A DNA stretch of 20,288 nt, from NCBI GenBank assembly GCA_910584495.1, contig CAJUAR010000052.1, positions 1 through 20,288 of the forward strand, read 5' to 3'. The notes below the pieces were generated by a model. That model saw only the letters and a list, made by a program, of their open reading frames with translations. It was not told the origin of the DNA and searched no databases. Position 1 is the stretch's first letter, and every line of letters starts with the position of its first letter. The position numbers and the translations under genes were made by a program. Source of the stretch: an uncultured Muribaculaceae bacterium. Its GTDB lineage: Bacteria; Bacteroidota; Bacteroidia; Bacteroidales; Muribaculaceae. Below, one piece after another: positions 1 through 9,438 of the stretch.

Positions 1-62
<62 letters not shown>

Positions 63-69
63 CAACGAC

Positions 70-105
70 AAGGCCGTTTCGTTATCAGCGAACGGCCTTT
101 GTTTT
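70..105 (+). terminator. Intrinsic terminator of the tRNA gene
   Basis: AAGGCCGTTTCG (70-81) pairs with CGAACGGCCTT (89-99) with one bulged T, leaving a seven-base loop. A T-rich tail follows at 98-105. It starts 8 nt after the tRNA and should end that transcript before the FAD dehydrogenase gene. Confidence 0.85.
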
Positions 106-152
106 ATACTGTCAAGAAGAAACCTCCCCCGGGCATCAAAAAAAAGACCTCA

Positions 153-1715
153 ATGCTTGAACGAATAGAACTCCGCACCGACCCACGCACAGCGGCCACC
201 GACAGCCTGCTGCGCAACGAAACGGCCAAAATACTGGGCATAGCCCCGGATCGAATAGCACGCATCGACACCTTGCGACGCAGCATCGATGCCCGTCAGC
301 GCCAGGTGAAAGTCAATCTTAGCCTGGCAGTCCACATCGACAATATAGATGAAAATTTCGGCATTATCCCACCAATAGTCTATCCCGATGTCACGACGGC
401 TCCGCAAGTGATTGTTGTCGGTGCCGGACCTGCAGGCCTGTTTGCTGCGTTGGAACTAATTGAATTGGGCTTAAAGCCCATAGTGCTCGAACGGGGCAAA
501 GATGTGGACAGTCGTCGTGCCGATATGGTGGCTCTAAACCGCCATGGTACTGTCAATCCCGATTCGAACTACTGTTTTGGCGAAGGCGGAGCCGGGGCTT
601 ATTCCGACGGCAAACTCTACACCCGCAGCCACAAGCGCGGGCCCGTCGACAAAGTTCTGCGCATCTTCCATCAGCACGGAGCCGACCGCCGCATACTTGT
701 CGATGCTCATCCCCACATTGGTTCCGACCGTCTGCCGGGAGTAATCAAGGCCATGCGCCAAACCATTCTTGCAGCCGGCGGCGAAGTTCATTTCGACACC
801 CGTGTCGAAGACATGACCATAGCCAATGGCACCGTTACCGGTGTTGTGGACCAGCACGGAGAACACTACTCCGGCCCTGTTATTCTTGCCACAGGCCACT
901 CGGCACGCGACGTCTATGCCATGCTCAGCCGTTGCGGAGCCACACTCGAAGCAAAAGGAATTGCCGTTGGCGTTCGTCTGGAGCATCCTCAGCACCTCAT
1001 CGACTGCCTGCAGTATCACTCACGGCAAGGCCGCGGCAAGTACCTCCCGGCAGCAGAATACTCCATGCTGACGCGTGTCGACGACCGTGCCGTCTACTCC
1101 TTCTGCATGTGTCCCGGTGGTTATATCATCCCGGCCACCAATGCCGACGGCCTGATGGTGGTCAACGGCATGTCGCCCGCCAACCGTGGCACGCAGTGGT
1201 CGAACTCAGGCATGGTGGTTGAAATTCTGCCCGAAGATATTCCCGACCCCGCCGACGGCAGCAATCCCGCATTGAAAATGATGCACTTTCAGGAAAAAAT
1301 TGAACGTCGCTTCTTCGAAGCTTCGCCGGGAGGACAGCAAGCCCCGGCGCAGCGTATGACCGACTTCATTGCCGGACGGCTGTCGGCCGAGCTGCCGCGC
1401 TCGTCCTATCCCCCGGGGCTTGTGAGCCGCCGTGTCGACCAGCTGCTGCCCGAGCGGGTGTCGCACAGGCTGCGCCAAGGATTCAAAGTGTTCGACAGCA
1501 AGCAGCACGGCTTCGCTTCGCCTGATGCCGTTGTAATAGGCGATGAAACACGCACCTCGTCGCCCGTCCGCGTGCCTCGCGACCGCAAGACAATGGTTCA
1601 CACCGCCCTCTCCAGCCTCTACCCCTGCGGCGAAGGCGCAGGCTATGCCGGCGGCATCGTTTCCGCCGCCATCGACGGCATACTCGCCGCCCAGGCAGTC
1701 AAATCAGCAAGTTGA
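153..1715 (+). CDS. FAD-dependent dehydrogenase, COG2509-type
   Basis: This encodes a 520-aa cytosolic flavoprotein. Residues 85-110 form a Rossmann dinucleotide-binding fold with GAGPAG at 90-95 and a glutamate ending the second strand. FGEGGAG followed by a DGKL segment, ATGHSARD, and a C-terminal CGEGAGYAGGI flavin-contact motif are typical of the uncharacterised FAD-dependent dehydrogenase family COG2509. The first 70 residues carry the family's N-terminal domain with RRSIDAR. Substrate and electron acceptor are unknown for the family. ATG at 153 is chosen because an upstream in-frame TTG at 99 lies inside the tRNA terminator and would add a Lys/Pro-rich, non-family extension. No Shine-Dalgarno sequence is visible, as usual for Bacteroidota. 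Confidence 0.9.
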   Translation: MLERIELRTDPRTAATDSLLRNETAKILGIAPDRIARIDTLRRSIDARQRQVKVNLSLAVHIDNIDENFGIIPPIVYPDVTTAPQVIVVGAGPAGLFAALELIELGLKPIVLERGKDVDSRRADMVALNRHGTVNPDSNYCFGEGGAGAYSDGKLYTRSHKRGPVDKVLRIFHQHGADRRILVDAHPHIGSDRLPGVIKAMRQTILAAGGEVHFDTRVEDMTIANGTVTGVVDQHGEHYSGPVILATGHSARDVYAMLSRCGATLEAKGIAVGVRLEHPQHLIDCLQYHSRQGRGKYLPAAEYSMLTRVDDRAVYSFCMCPGGYIIPATNADGLMVVNGMSPANRGTQWSNSGMVVEILPEDIPDPADGSNPALKMMHFQEKIERRFFEASPGGQQAPAQRMTDFIAGRLSAELPRSSYPPGLVSRRVDQLLPERVSHRLRQGFKVFDSKQHGFASPDAVVIGDETRTSSPVRVPRDRKTMVHTALSSLYPCGEGAGYAGGIVSAAIDGILAAQAVKSAS

Positions 1716-1767
1716 CAAGGACACTCTCTTGCAAAAAACAATATCGAAATATACGAATTCAGAATCC

Positions 1768-2880
1768 ATGAAAAAGCACCTCATATTCATCCTTATACTC
1801 AGCGCCGTGTGTGCTGTCATGCATGCCGGCAAAGGCTTCACGACATCCTTCACATTCCCCGACATGCCCGGCTCCACCGAAATAGCGGTACGCATCCACG
1901 ACGGCAAGGCCGGTTACGCTGATTTCCGATTCGACACCGTGCGCATAGTCGACGGTAACGGAATTCTTATCGACACAGTAGCGGTCAACTATCCTGTTCA
2001 AGCATACGCATTCACTCCCTTCGGCACAATCTCCCTCTTTGTTGCAAACGGACACTCCGAACAAATCGAAGGGAACAACGATGACATTGCCAATCTCACC
2101 CTCTCATACCGCGGCGCACCGTGGAGCGAGGACGCAATGATTTATAATTCTCGCGTCGACGGGCCGCTCGAAAATGCAAACACGGCTATGAAAGACTATA
2201 AAAAAATGACCGATGCACAGCGAGATTCCCTAATAGGCCTATATCAATCAATCCGGCAAAAGGAACTGGACTTATTCATGGAGCTTCCCGATTCGTGGAT
2301 AACTTTGAAAAGGCTCATTTTCAACATGGCCGACATGCCGCGCAATAATGTCCAAACAATTTTCGACAGCCTTTCCCCCGACAAAAAAGCAAGCCAATAT
2401 GGCGAAATTGTAGGACGATACCTCTCGATAACTCCAATCGGGAAAGGCTCACACCTGAGCGACTACGACATTGAAGGGCGCGACCAAAACGGGCGTCTGT
2501 TCAAGCTCTCCTCTGTCAAAGAGCCTTATATCCTCCTCGACTTCTCCCAGTGCTACTGCGGCCCCTGCAAAATGGCTGCAAAGGAAATCGCCACTATCGC
2601 CGAAGAATTCAAAGACCACGTAGCATTCATCAACTACTCCTGCGACGACACCGAAAACGACTGGAACAAAGCCGTTGCACGAGATTCGATCACATGGCCG
2701 TCGGTCTTCGACGGCACCGGTTCAACCGGTACTGTAAGCCTCAAATACAACGTCAATTCCTATCCCACATTCGTAATCTACGGACCCGACCGCATTCTCG
2801 TCAAAACCTGGACGGGCTACAGCCCGGGCATCATCAAGGCAGAACTATCCAAGCTTCTCTCCTCGGAACCTGAAAAGTAA
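1768..2880 (+). CDS. Secreted thioredoxin-fold (TlpA/ResA-like) protein
   Basis: A 370-aa protein with an N-terminal signal peptide of about 20 residues, probably cleaved after AVMHA. The middle part resembles the DUF4369-like N-terminal region common in Bacteroidota thiol-disulfide proteins. The C-terminal 130 residues are a thioredoxin fold with CGPC at 264-267 and the cis-proline segment SYPTFVIYG. The usual Trp before the motif is Tyr, and an extra Cys sits at 262. The likely role is periplasmic or surface thiol-disulfide exchange (family knowledge). The gene follows the FAD dehydrogenase by 52 nt. The reading frame is open further upstream into that gene, but ATG 1768 is the only start giving a signal peptide. 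The redox partner is unknown. Confidence 0.85.
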   Translation: MKKHLIFILILSAVCAVMHAGKGFTTSFTFPDMPGSTEIAVRIHDGKAGYADFRFDTVRIVDGNGILIDTVAVNYPVQAYAFTPFGTISLFVANGHSEQIEGNNDDIANLTLSYRGAPWSEDAMIYNSRVDGPLENANTAMKDYKKMTDAQRDSLIGLYQSIRQKELDLFMELPDSWITLKRLIFNMADMPRNNVQTIFDSLSPDKKASQYGEIVGRYLSITPIGKGSHLSDYDIEGRDQNGRLFKLSSVKEPYILLDFSQCYCGPCKMAAKEIATIAEEFKDHVAFINYSCDDTENDWNKAVARDSITWPSVFDGTGSTGTVSLKYNVNSYPTFVIYGPDRILVKTWTGYSPGIIKAELSKLLSSEPEK

Positions 2881-2924
2881 ACACCAAGGACGCTTGCACG
2901 TCTTATTTTGCTTGTCGCTGTGCG

Positions 2925-2951
2925 TTGGATGGAAAATATTTTCTACCTTTG
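2925..2951 (+). promoter_or_regulatory. Bacteroidota promoter for the porin-priA unit
   Basis: TACCTTTG at 2944-2951 fits the -7 consensus TAnnTTTG. A possible -33 TTG lies at 2925-2927, with a 16-bp spacer that is shorter than in the better promoters here. The -7 box ends only 4 nt before the porin ATG at 2956, so the transcript would be nearly leaderless. Confidence 0.6.
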
Positions 2952-2955
2952 CACT

Positions 2956-4998
2956 ATGCTAAGGAAAAAACACTCTATTCACTATATATCACTCTTTTTG
3001 CTTGCGGCCACAGTCCTTATGTGGCCCGGCATAATTCGTGCCCAGTATGTGGGCGGCAGCCATGCCGGCCAAAGCGAATCCTCATCGAGTAAACCCTTGG
3101 TCCTCAAGCCTTCTTACTGTTGGAAAGTACTGCAGCCGCTCGGCCTGCGCGAACCGGCTCCGATGGACACGCTTATGCAGGACTACTACCGCCAGGCAGT
3201 GCCATCGATGGTATCCGCCGCATGGGCAACAACAGGCAACCTCGGCGGCCAAGGCATGAACATGATTTTTGCCGACCGCGAGCCCATGAGCGACTTCTTC
3301 TTCCGCGACGCCCTAACCCACTGGATGCCGACAGCCAACAAGATGCGATTCTACAACACTCGCATCCCCATGACGCTGCTGAGCTACAACTTCGGCGGCG
3401 GCAAAGAAAACACTCAGGACCGCCTGCAGGCCACTTTCTCGGGCAATGTCAACCGCAAGCTTCAAATCGGAGCCATGCTCGACTACCTCTACTCCAAAGG
3501 CTGCTATGCCAATCAAGCCGACAAGCAGCTCAGCTGGGGTCTCTCCGGCTCTTACATCGGCGACCGCTACGAGCTGCAGGCCTACTACAACCACTGGGAC
3601 ATGACCAACAAGGAGAACGGAGGCATCACCGACATGAAATATATCACCGACCCCGCCGAGCTGCAAGGCGGGGTGACCACAATCGATGCCAAGTCAATTC
3701 CCACACGTCTGTCGGCAGCGCACAACCGTCTGTGGGGCGGCGAGTTATACATCAACAACCGCTACAAAGTGGGCTATTGGCGCGACCTGCCAATGGAAGA
3801 GGGCGACACCATCCAGCGACAGGAATATGTGCCCGTCACATCGTTTGTCTACACCTTGAAATATAACGACGACAAACATCTCTTCCGCGACACAAACCCC
3901 ACAGAAATCAAGGAATATTTCAAAAACACCTATCTCAACGCCGACCAGACTCGCGACATCACAAGCTACTGGTCGCTCACAAACACACTGGGCATATCGC
4001 TCCTCGAAGGGTTCCACAAATATGCCAAGTTCGGCCTTGCCGCCTATGTCACCCACCAGGTGCGACACTACGGCATGCCCGTCGACACTCTCGACCATAA
4101 CGACGAATCGCTCGGCCTGACACCCTTCCCCGAAGGAATAGGCCAATTCAAAGCAAAAGAAACCCAACAACTTGCATGGGTAGGCGCACAGCTCACCAAG
4201 CAGCGAGGCAGCATACTCACCTACGAAGCCACCGCCGAACTCGGCATTCTCGGCGATGCCATAGGCGAAGTGAAAGCCAACGGCCGTGTCAACACCCGCC
4301 TTCCCCTTTTCGGAGACAGCGTCGATGTTGCAGCCTTCGGCAGTTTCCGCAATGTCGAAGCCCCTTATCTTGCCAAAAATTTCATTTCAAACCACTACAT
4401 GTGGAAAAACGACATGGGCAAGCAGCGCACCGTCACCGTCGGCGGCGAGCTCCGCATAGGCCGCAGCAACACCTTTGTCCGCGCATCGGTGAGCAATCTT
4501 CAGAACCACATATACTGGGGCGAGGACGGCACACCCCACCAGCACGGCGGCAGCGTGCAGGTGCTCAGCATCAACGCACGTCAGAATTTCAAACTCGGCA
4601 TCCTGCACTGGGACAACAGCGTAACCTACCAGAAATCGTCGAACGAAAACGTCATTTCCATTCCCTCGGTTGCTGTCTACTCCAATCTCTACCTCCTCTT
4701 CCGCATTGCCACCCTCCACGTGCAGTTAGGTTTCGACTGCGACTATTACACCAAGTACTACGCACCAAACTATCTGCCATCAACAACCTCTTTTGCCCGC
4801 CAGCGAGAGATGAAGCTGGGCAATTACCCCTTCTGCAACGCATACCTGAACATGAAGTTGAGCAAAACACGCTTCTACGTGATGTACAGCCACGCCAACA
4901 AGGGCCTCTTCGGCGGCGACGAATATTTTGCCCTCCCCTACTATCCCCTCAACCCCTCTCGCCTTCAGATGGGAATTTCCGTCGATTTTGCAAACTGA
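2956..4998 (+). CDS. Putative outer-membrane porin (Porin_10-like)
   Basis: A 680-aa protein with a basic N-terminus, a hydrophobic signal core and likely cleavage after IIRA, just before QYVGG. The mature part alternates aromatic and polar residues as in an outer-membrane beta barrel, with many Tyr/Trp/Gly strands up to a final short strand MGISVDFAN. Segments such as the RIPMTLLSYNFGGGKE region are characteristic of the Bacteroidota putative porin family. Cargo is unknown. ATG 2956 is preferred over an upstream TTG at 2908, because 2956 places the signal peptide at the N-terminus and lies just after the -7 box. The priA start follows the TGA stop after a single base, so the two are almost certainly co-transcribed. 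Confidence 0.85.
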   Translation: MLRKKHSIHYISLFLLAATVLMWPGIIRAQYVGGSHAGQSESSSSKPLVLKPSYCWKVLQPLGLREPAPMDTLMQDYYRQAVPSMVSAAWATTGNLGGQGMNMIFADREPMSDFFFRDALTHWMPTANKMRFYNTRIPMTLLSYNFGGGKENTQDRLQATFSGNVNRKLQIGAMLDYLYSKGCYANQADKQLSWGLSGSYIGDRYELQAYYNHWDMTNKENGGITDMKYITDPAELQGGVTTIDAKSIPTRLSAAHNRLWGGELYINNRYKVGYWRDLPMEEGDTIQRQEYVPVTSFVYTLKYNDDKHLFRDTNPTEIKEYFKNTYLNADQTRDITSYWSLTNTLGISLLEGFHKYAKFGLAAYVTHQVRHYGMPVDTLDHNDESLGLTPFPEGIGQFKAKETQQLAWVGAQLTKQRGSILTYEATAELGILGDAIGEVKANGRVNTRLPLFGDSVDVAAFGSFRNVEAPYLAKNFISNHYMWKNDMGKQRTVTVGGELRIGRSNTFVRASVSNLQNHIYWGEDGTPHQHGGSVQVLSINARQNFKLGILHWDNSVTYQKSSNENVISIPSVAVYSNLYLLFRIATLHVQLGFDCDYYTKYYAPNYLPSTTSFARQREMKLGNYPFCNAYLNMKLSKTRFYVMYSHANKGLFGGDEYFALPYYPLNPSRLQMGISVDFAN

Positions 4999-4999
4999 C

Positions 5000-7480
5000 A
5001 TGGAAGCTGCCGCAAAATTTGCGCAGGTGATTATTCCCCTGCCGGTGGCGGGTGATTTCACCTATATCGTGCCCCCCGACATGCAGCCTCGAATGGCCAT
5101 AGGACTGCGTGTAGTGGTGCCCTTCGGCAAGCGGCACTATTACACCGGCATTGTTGCCGGCCTCAGCCCCGTGGCACCTCCCGGCGGCATGCAGCTCAAA
5201 GAAATATCCATTCTACTCGACGAAAAGCCCATTGTACGTCCGCAGCAAATCAGGCTCTGGCGATGGATGGCCGACTACTACCTGTGCACCGTGGGCGAAG
5301 TGTTCAAAGCCGCGCTTCCCTCGGGGCTGAAGCTCGAGAGCGAGACCCGCGTGGAACTTTCGGCAGAATTAGACCCCGAAGTACTTGCTACATGCGACAG
5401 CGACCGAATGGCCATCGTGGAATACGTCAGGCAGCACGGCAGCGTCACTGTCGACGAACTCGAAAAGAAAGTAGATGCAAAAAACATCGAGGCACTTGCC
5501 AGTTCTCTCATCGATAAACACATACTTGCAGTTTCAGAAAAACTGGTAGAGCGGTATCATGCCGTGAAACGGACATACGTGCGCCCCACCATGGAACGAG
5601 GCAAGCAGCAAGCCATAGAAGAAGCCTTCAAGGCCGTTGCTCGCTCGAGAAAACAGGAAGAAGCCCTGGTGGCTCTCGTCGCTTTGTCGGAATTCTACAA
5701 AACGGGCTCGCCGCTCATAGAGGTGCCTGTCGAAGTGCTTATGGACAAGGCCGATGTGACAAGGGCCAACATCAAAGCCCTTGCCGATAAAGGACTGTGC
5801 GAACTATACGACAAAGAAATATCTCGCTTTTCAAGCCCCACCTCGGCCGTGGGTGAACTTCCCAAGCTGTCCGAAGGCCAGAACAAAGCCCTCAACGAAA
5901 TCCATACAGCCTTCAACGGCAAAGACGTGGTGCTCCTACACGGCGTAACCTCGTCGGGCAAAACCGAGATTTATATCCACCTCATCGACTTTGTGTTGCG
6001 CCAGGGCAAGCAAGCCCTCTTCCTTGTGCCTGAAATTGCCCTCACCACCCAGCTCACTCGCCGGCTACAGAAAGTATTCGGCTCGCGTGTGCTCATCTAT
6101 CACTCCAAATTCTCCGACAACGAGCGAGTAGACTTGTGGCGGCGCATGCTCGATGCTTCCGAGCCGATTGTAGCCATCGGGGCACGATCTGCAGTCTTCC
6201 TGCCCTTCAAGCGTTTAGGCTTGGTCATTGTCGACGAGGAACACGAGCCAAGCTACAAGCAGTTCGACCCCGCGCCGCGATACAACGGCCGCGATGCAGC
6301 AGTGATGCTCGCCATTATGCACGGGGCAAAGACTCTTTTCGGAAGTGCGACACCATCGGTCGAAACCTACTACAAAGCCACAACCGGCAAATTCGGTCTT
6401 GTCGAACTCCTCGAACGCTTCGACGGAGCATCGCTTCCATCAATAGAAATCATCGACATGAAGGAGCAACGCCGCAACCACGCCGTGGAAGGCTACCTGT
6501 CGCGCCGTCTGGTGGAATGCACACTCGATGTCACCGGACGAGGCAAACAGGCCATACTCTTCCACAACCGTCGTGGCTACGCTCCCATGGCACGCTGCAA
6601 AATGTGCGCCTTCGTCCCTCATTGCGATTTCTGCGATGTTTCGCTCACCTATCATCGCCGCAAAAACGTGCTCCAGTGTCACTACTGCGGCGCCGAATAC
6701 CCCGTGCCCGAACTTTGCCCCGAATGTAAGGAACCGGCAATGGAAATTCTGGGCTACGGAACCGAAAGGCTCGAAGACGAAATAGGGCCGGCAATGTCAG
6801 GCCGCAAGCTGCTGCGCATGGACCTCGACACGACACGCAACAAGGAAGCCTATGGCAAAATCATCGACGATTTCTCGATGCACAAAGCCGACATCCTTGT
6901 TGGCACACAAATGGTGACAAAGGGACTCGACTTCGGCGCCGTAGAGCTTGTGGGAGTGCTAAATGCCGACCAGCTCATCAACATTCCCGATTTCCGCTCG
7001 TCGGAGCGTGCCTTCAACATGATTGAGCAAGTCGCCGGACGAGCCGGCCGCCGTGGCAACGACGGTCGCGTGTTTATCCAGACCTACAACCCCGACCATC
7101 CCCTGCTCCGCTTCGTCAAGGCCCATGACTACCGTGGTTTCTACGAACATGAACTGGCCGAGCGTCGTGCCTTCAACTTCCCTCCGTTCTGCCGCATTGT
7201 CAACATCTACCTCAAACACCGCGAAGCGCGAACCGTGGCCGAATGTGCCGCCACCTACGCCCGCTCGCTGCGAACCGTCTTCGGCAGCCGCATCACCGAC
7301 CCGCAAGAACCGCCGGTGAGCCGTGTTCAGATGATGTACATTCGCAAAATAATGCTCAAAATCGAACCGGCAGCTTCATTGACAAAAGTGAAAGAAATTC
7401 TCCGCGACCAATGGATTAAGCTCAGTGCATCGCCAATAATGCGCGGCCTTGCCATATACTACGATGTAGACCCCTGCTGA
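5000..7480 (+). CDS. priA: Primosomal protein N' (replication restart helicase PriA)
   Basis: An 826-aa superfamily 2 DNA helicase that reloads the replisome at stalled forks. The N-terminal 3'-DNA-binding domain begins VIIPLPVAGDFTYIVP. Walker A GVTSSGKT is at 315-322 and the DEEH Walker B box at 412-415, followed by FGSATPSVE. Eight cysteines in four CxxC pairs between residues 533 and 576 form the two zinc sites inserted in the helicase core. Motifs V/VI appear as GTQMVTKGLDF and QVAGRAGRRG. Length is somewhat above the enterobacterial protein and normal for Bacteroidota. ATG 5000 is chosen because it begins directly before the conserved N-terminal domain. An upstream in-frame start at 4928 would overlap the porin gene. 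No promoter of its own is visible. Confidence 0.97.
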   Translation: MEAAAKFAQVIIPLPVAGDFTYIVPPDMQPRMAIGLRVVVPFGKRHYYTGIVAGLSPVAPPGGMQLKEISILLDEKPIVRPQQIRLWRWMADYYLCTVGEVFKAALPSGLKLESETRVELSAELDPEVLATCDSDRMAIVEYVRQHGSVTVDELEKKVDAKNIEALASSLIDKHILAVSEKLVERYHAVKRTYVRPTMERGKQQAIEEAFKAVARSRKQEEALVALVALSEFYKTGSPLIEVPVEVLMDKADVTRANIKALADKGLCELYDKEISRFSSPTSAVGELPKLSEGQNKALNEIHTAFNGKDVVLLHGVTSSGKTEIYIHLIDFVLRQGKQALFLVPEIALTTQLTRRLQKVFGSRVLIYHSKFSDNERVDLWRRMLDASEPIVAIGARSAVFLPFKRLGLVIVDEEHEPSYKQFDPAPRYNGRDAAVMLAIMHGAKTLFGSATPSVETYYKATTGKFGLVELLERFDGASLPSIEIIDMKEQRRNHAVEGYLSRRLVECTLDVTGRGKQAILFHNRRGYAPMARCKMCAFVPHCDFCDVSLTYHRRKNVLQCHYCGAEYPVPELCPECKEPAMEILGYGTERLEDEIGPAMSGRKLLRMDLDTTRNKEAYGKIIDDFSMHKADILVGTQMVTKGLDFGAVELVGVLNADQLINIPDFRSSERAFNMIEQVAGRAGRRGNDGRVFIQTYNPDHPLLRFVKAHDYRGFYEHELAERRAFNFPPFCRIVNIYLKHREARTVAECAATYARSLRTVFGSRITDPQEPPVSRVQMMYIRKIMLKIEPAASLTKVKEILRDQWIKLSASPIMRGLAIYYDVDPC

Positions 7481-7534
7481 AAACTTAACACATCCCAAAT
7501 CGTTTATCATTTCGAAAAAAAAGATTTGGAAACG

Positions 7535-8023
7535 ATGAAAAAGACCTTAATACTAACTGTCATTCTGGCAGGAATCATTGCATGCGCATTCTGGCTTGCC
7601 GACGGACAGTACCGCACATCGCTCGGCCGCACAGCCCCATGCCTGTGGCTGCCAACCGACAGCGGCGCAATCAATTTCGAACAAAAACGCGGCCACTACG
7701 TGCTGCTAAACTTCTGGTGCTCCACCGATGCTCCGTCGCGCGAAGCTGCAAACATCTACACCGCATGGCTGCGGCAGCATCCCGGCACGGTCGACCTTGT
7801 ATCTGTCAATCTTGATGATTCACAGCCACTTTTCGACCAAATAGTGCGTCAAGACCGCCTCATCCCTGACACACAGTACCATGCCGACGGCGACATGGCC
7901 CGCGCCATAATCAACTCCTACCAGCTCGACCAAGGCCTTGGCAGCATGCTCATAGACCCCAACGGCAAAATCATCGCCCACAACCCCACCACAGAAGCAC
8001 TTGACGAGGCCATAGAGAATTAA
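7535..8023 (+). CDS. Small thioredoxin-fold protein lacking the second active-site Cys
   Basis: A 162-aa protein with an N-terminal hydrophobic segment (residues 4-20). IIAC at 14-17 could be a lipobox, so it is either a lipoprotein or membrane-anchored. The rest reads as an AhpC/TSA-TlpA-type thioredoxin fold: the strand YVLLNFW, then C62 in WCSTDAPS, an LVSVNLDD strand, and a C-terminal GSMLIDPNGKIIA beta hairpin. The resolving Cys of the usual WCxxC is replaced (C62 STD A66), so dithiol oxidoreductase chemistry is unlikely; mono-thiol or structural roles remain possible. The ATG at 7535 is chosen over a TTG three codons upstream. It lies 54 nt after priA and 55 nt before the glycosyltransferase. 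Function is unassigned. Confidence 0.75.
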   Translation: MKKTLILTVILAGIIACAFWLADGQYRTSLGRTAPCLWLPTDSGAINFEQKRGHYVLLNFWCSTDAPSREAANIYTAWLRQHPGTVDLVSVNLDDSQPLFDQIVRQDRLIPDTQYHADGDMARAIINSYQLDQGLGSMLIDPNGKIIAHNPTTEALDEAIEN

Positions 8024-8024
8024 T

Positions 8025-8056
8025 TTTGCATGGTTCTGCGATAATTGCTATATTTG
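8025..8056 (+). promoter_or_regulatory. Bacteroidota promoter for the glycosyltransferase gene
   Basis: TTTG at 8025-8028, a 20-bp spacer, then TATATTTG at 8049-8056 match the -33/-7 consensus exactly. The expected start of transcription is about 7 nt downstream, giving a leader of roughly 15 nt before ATG 8079. Confidence 0.75.
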
Positions 8057-8078
8057 CCAAAACAATTACGCTGACACT

Positions 8079-9053
8079 ATGAAATTCGACACTCCCGATT
8101 TTTCAAAGCCGCCTGTTCTGGCGCTGGTCATTCCTTGCTACAACGAAAGCGAGGCGCTCCCCATCACCGCTCCGGTGCTGTTCGGGATTCTCGACCGCCT
8201 CGCGGCTTCGGGACAGATTGACGGTGCCAGCTACATACTGTGCATCGACGATGGCAGCCGTGACAACACATGGCAGGTCATAGGCGAACTCCATGCCCGC
8301 GACCCGCGACTGAAAGGCATCACTCTGGCTCACAACCGCGGCCACCAGTTCGCGCTTCTGGCGGGGCTGATGGAGGTCATCGATCGCTGCGACGCAGCAA
8401 TATCGCTCGATGCCGACCTTCAGGACGACCCCGAGGCGATTGCAGGAATGATCGAGGAGTACCACAAAGGCAAGGAAGTGGTGTTCGGTGTCCGCAGCTC
8501 GCGGCAGACCGACACCCGCTTCAAGCGCAACACCGCACATGCCTTCTATTCCTTCCAGAAGATGATGGGCCTCGAGACGGTCTACGACCATGCCGACTAC
8601 CGTCTGATGAGCAACCGCGCCCTTAAAGTGCTGGCCGAATACGGCGAGACAAACATCTTCCTGCGCGGCATCGTCCCACAGATTGGCTTCGACACAGCCG
8701 TGGTAAAATACGAACGTAACCCACGCGTAGCCGGAGAGTCGAAATATCCTCTTTCCAAGATGCTTAGCCTGTCCATCGACGGCATCACGTCATTCTCAGC
8801 AAGGCCCATGCGCTGGATATTCTTCATAGGCATGCTGTCGTTCGCAGCGACGCTTATTGTCACTGTCTATGTGCTCATATCCAACTTCTTCCTCCACAGG
8901 GCCAACGCCGGCTGGACATCCATCATGCTGTCTATCTGGGGCTTAGGCAGCCTCATCCTCATGTCGATAGGCATAGTTGGCGAATACATAGGCAAAATCT
9001 TCGCCGAGGTCAAGCACCGTCCGCGCTTCACGGTGAAGGACACCGTGTGGTGA
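8079..9053 (+). CDS. Membrane-anchored family 2 glycosyltransferase (GtrB/DPM1-like)
   Basis: A 324-aa protein. The N-terminal GT-A domain has VIPCYNESEALP (about 17-28), the nucleotide-binding DDGSRDNT, and the metal-binding DADLQDD. FSARPMRW then leads into two transmembrane helices (about 248-270 and 282-310), and the C-terminus is short and basic. This architecture is that of polyprenyl-phosphate glycosyltransferases that move a sugar from an NDP donor onto undecaprenyl phosphate at the inner membrane. The sugar is not deducible. It has its own promoter, and its stop lies 2 nt from the stop of the converging minus-strand exopolysaccharide operon. It may supply lipid-linked sugar for envelope glycan modification (inference). 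Confidence 0.9.
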   Translation: MKFDTPDFSKPPVLALVIPCYNESEALPITAPVLFGILDRLAASGQIDGASYILCIDDGSRDNTWQVIGELHARDPRLKGITLAHNRGHQFALLAGLMEVIDRCDAAISLDADLQDDPEAIAGMIEEYHKGKEVVFGVRSSRQTDTRFKRNTAHAFYSFQKMMGLETVYDHADYRLMSNRALKVLAEYGETNIFLRGIVPQIGFDTAVVKYERNPRVAGESKYPLSKMLSLSIDGITSFSARPMRWIFFIGMLSFAATLIVTVYVLISNFFLHRANAGWTSIMLSIWGLGSLILMSIGIVGEYIGKIFAEVKHRPRFTVKDTVW

Positions 9054-9055
9054 AA

Positions 9056-9430
9056 TTATTTCATGAACACAAAGTAGACAGCTGCTATCAGGCAGAAAAA
9101 TGCCGCGAAATGATTCCAGTGCAAGGCTTCGCCCTTGAAGAACACAACAGTGAAAACGGTGAATATCATCAAGGTTATCGCTTCCTGGATGACCTTGAGC
9201 TGCATGAGTGAAAACGAACCGCCATTGCCGGTAAAACCTATACGGTTGGCGGGGACCTGACAACAATATTCGGCGAGGGCTATGCCCCAGCTGAGCAAAA
9301 TCACGACATAGAGCGGTGTGTTGGAGCTGATGAATTTCATCTGCTGCAGCTTAAGGTGTCCATACCATGCAAAAGTCATGAATATGTTGGCCACCACGAG
9401 CAGCCCTATGGTCAAGACAGCATTTTTCAT
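9056..9430 (-). CDS. Small multidrug-transporter-fold membrane protein (DUF486-type)
   Basis: A 124-aa protein with four hydrophobic segments, as in the short DMT superfamily. It has the family signature of DUF486: an early TFAWYGHLK segment, SWGIALAEYCCQVPANRIG in the middle, and QEAITLMIFTVF in the third helix. Physiological substrate is unknown. It is the last gene of the minus-strand exopolysaccharide operon, starting 8 nt after the polymerase/ligase-like gene. A role in lipid or sugar-precursor transport is conceivable from context only. Its stop is 2 nt from that of the convergent glycosyltransferase, so no room exists for an intergenic terminator. Confidence 0.82.
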   Translation of the reverse strand: MKNAVLTIGLLVVANIFMTFAWYGHLKLQQMKFISSNTPLYVVILLSWGIALAEYCCQVPANRIGFTGNGGSFSLMQLKVIQEAITLMIFTVFTVVFFKGEALHWNHFAAFFCLIAAVYFVFMK

Positions 9431-9438
9431 TATTATGA

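Noticed and set aside
99..152. TTG-initiated extension of the FAD dehydrogenase
   Set aside because: It begins inside the tRNA terminator and adds a Lys/Pro-rich stretch not expected for the family.
3120..3866. Alternative-frame open reading frame inside the porin gene
   Set aside because: Arg/His/Gln-rich, low-complexity translation typical of a GC-rich shadow frame; the porin frame is well supported.
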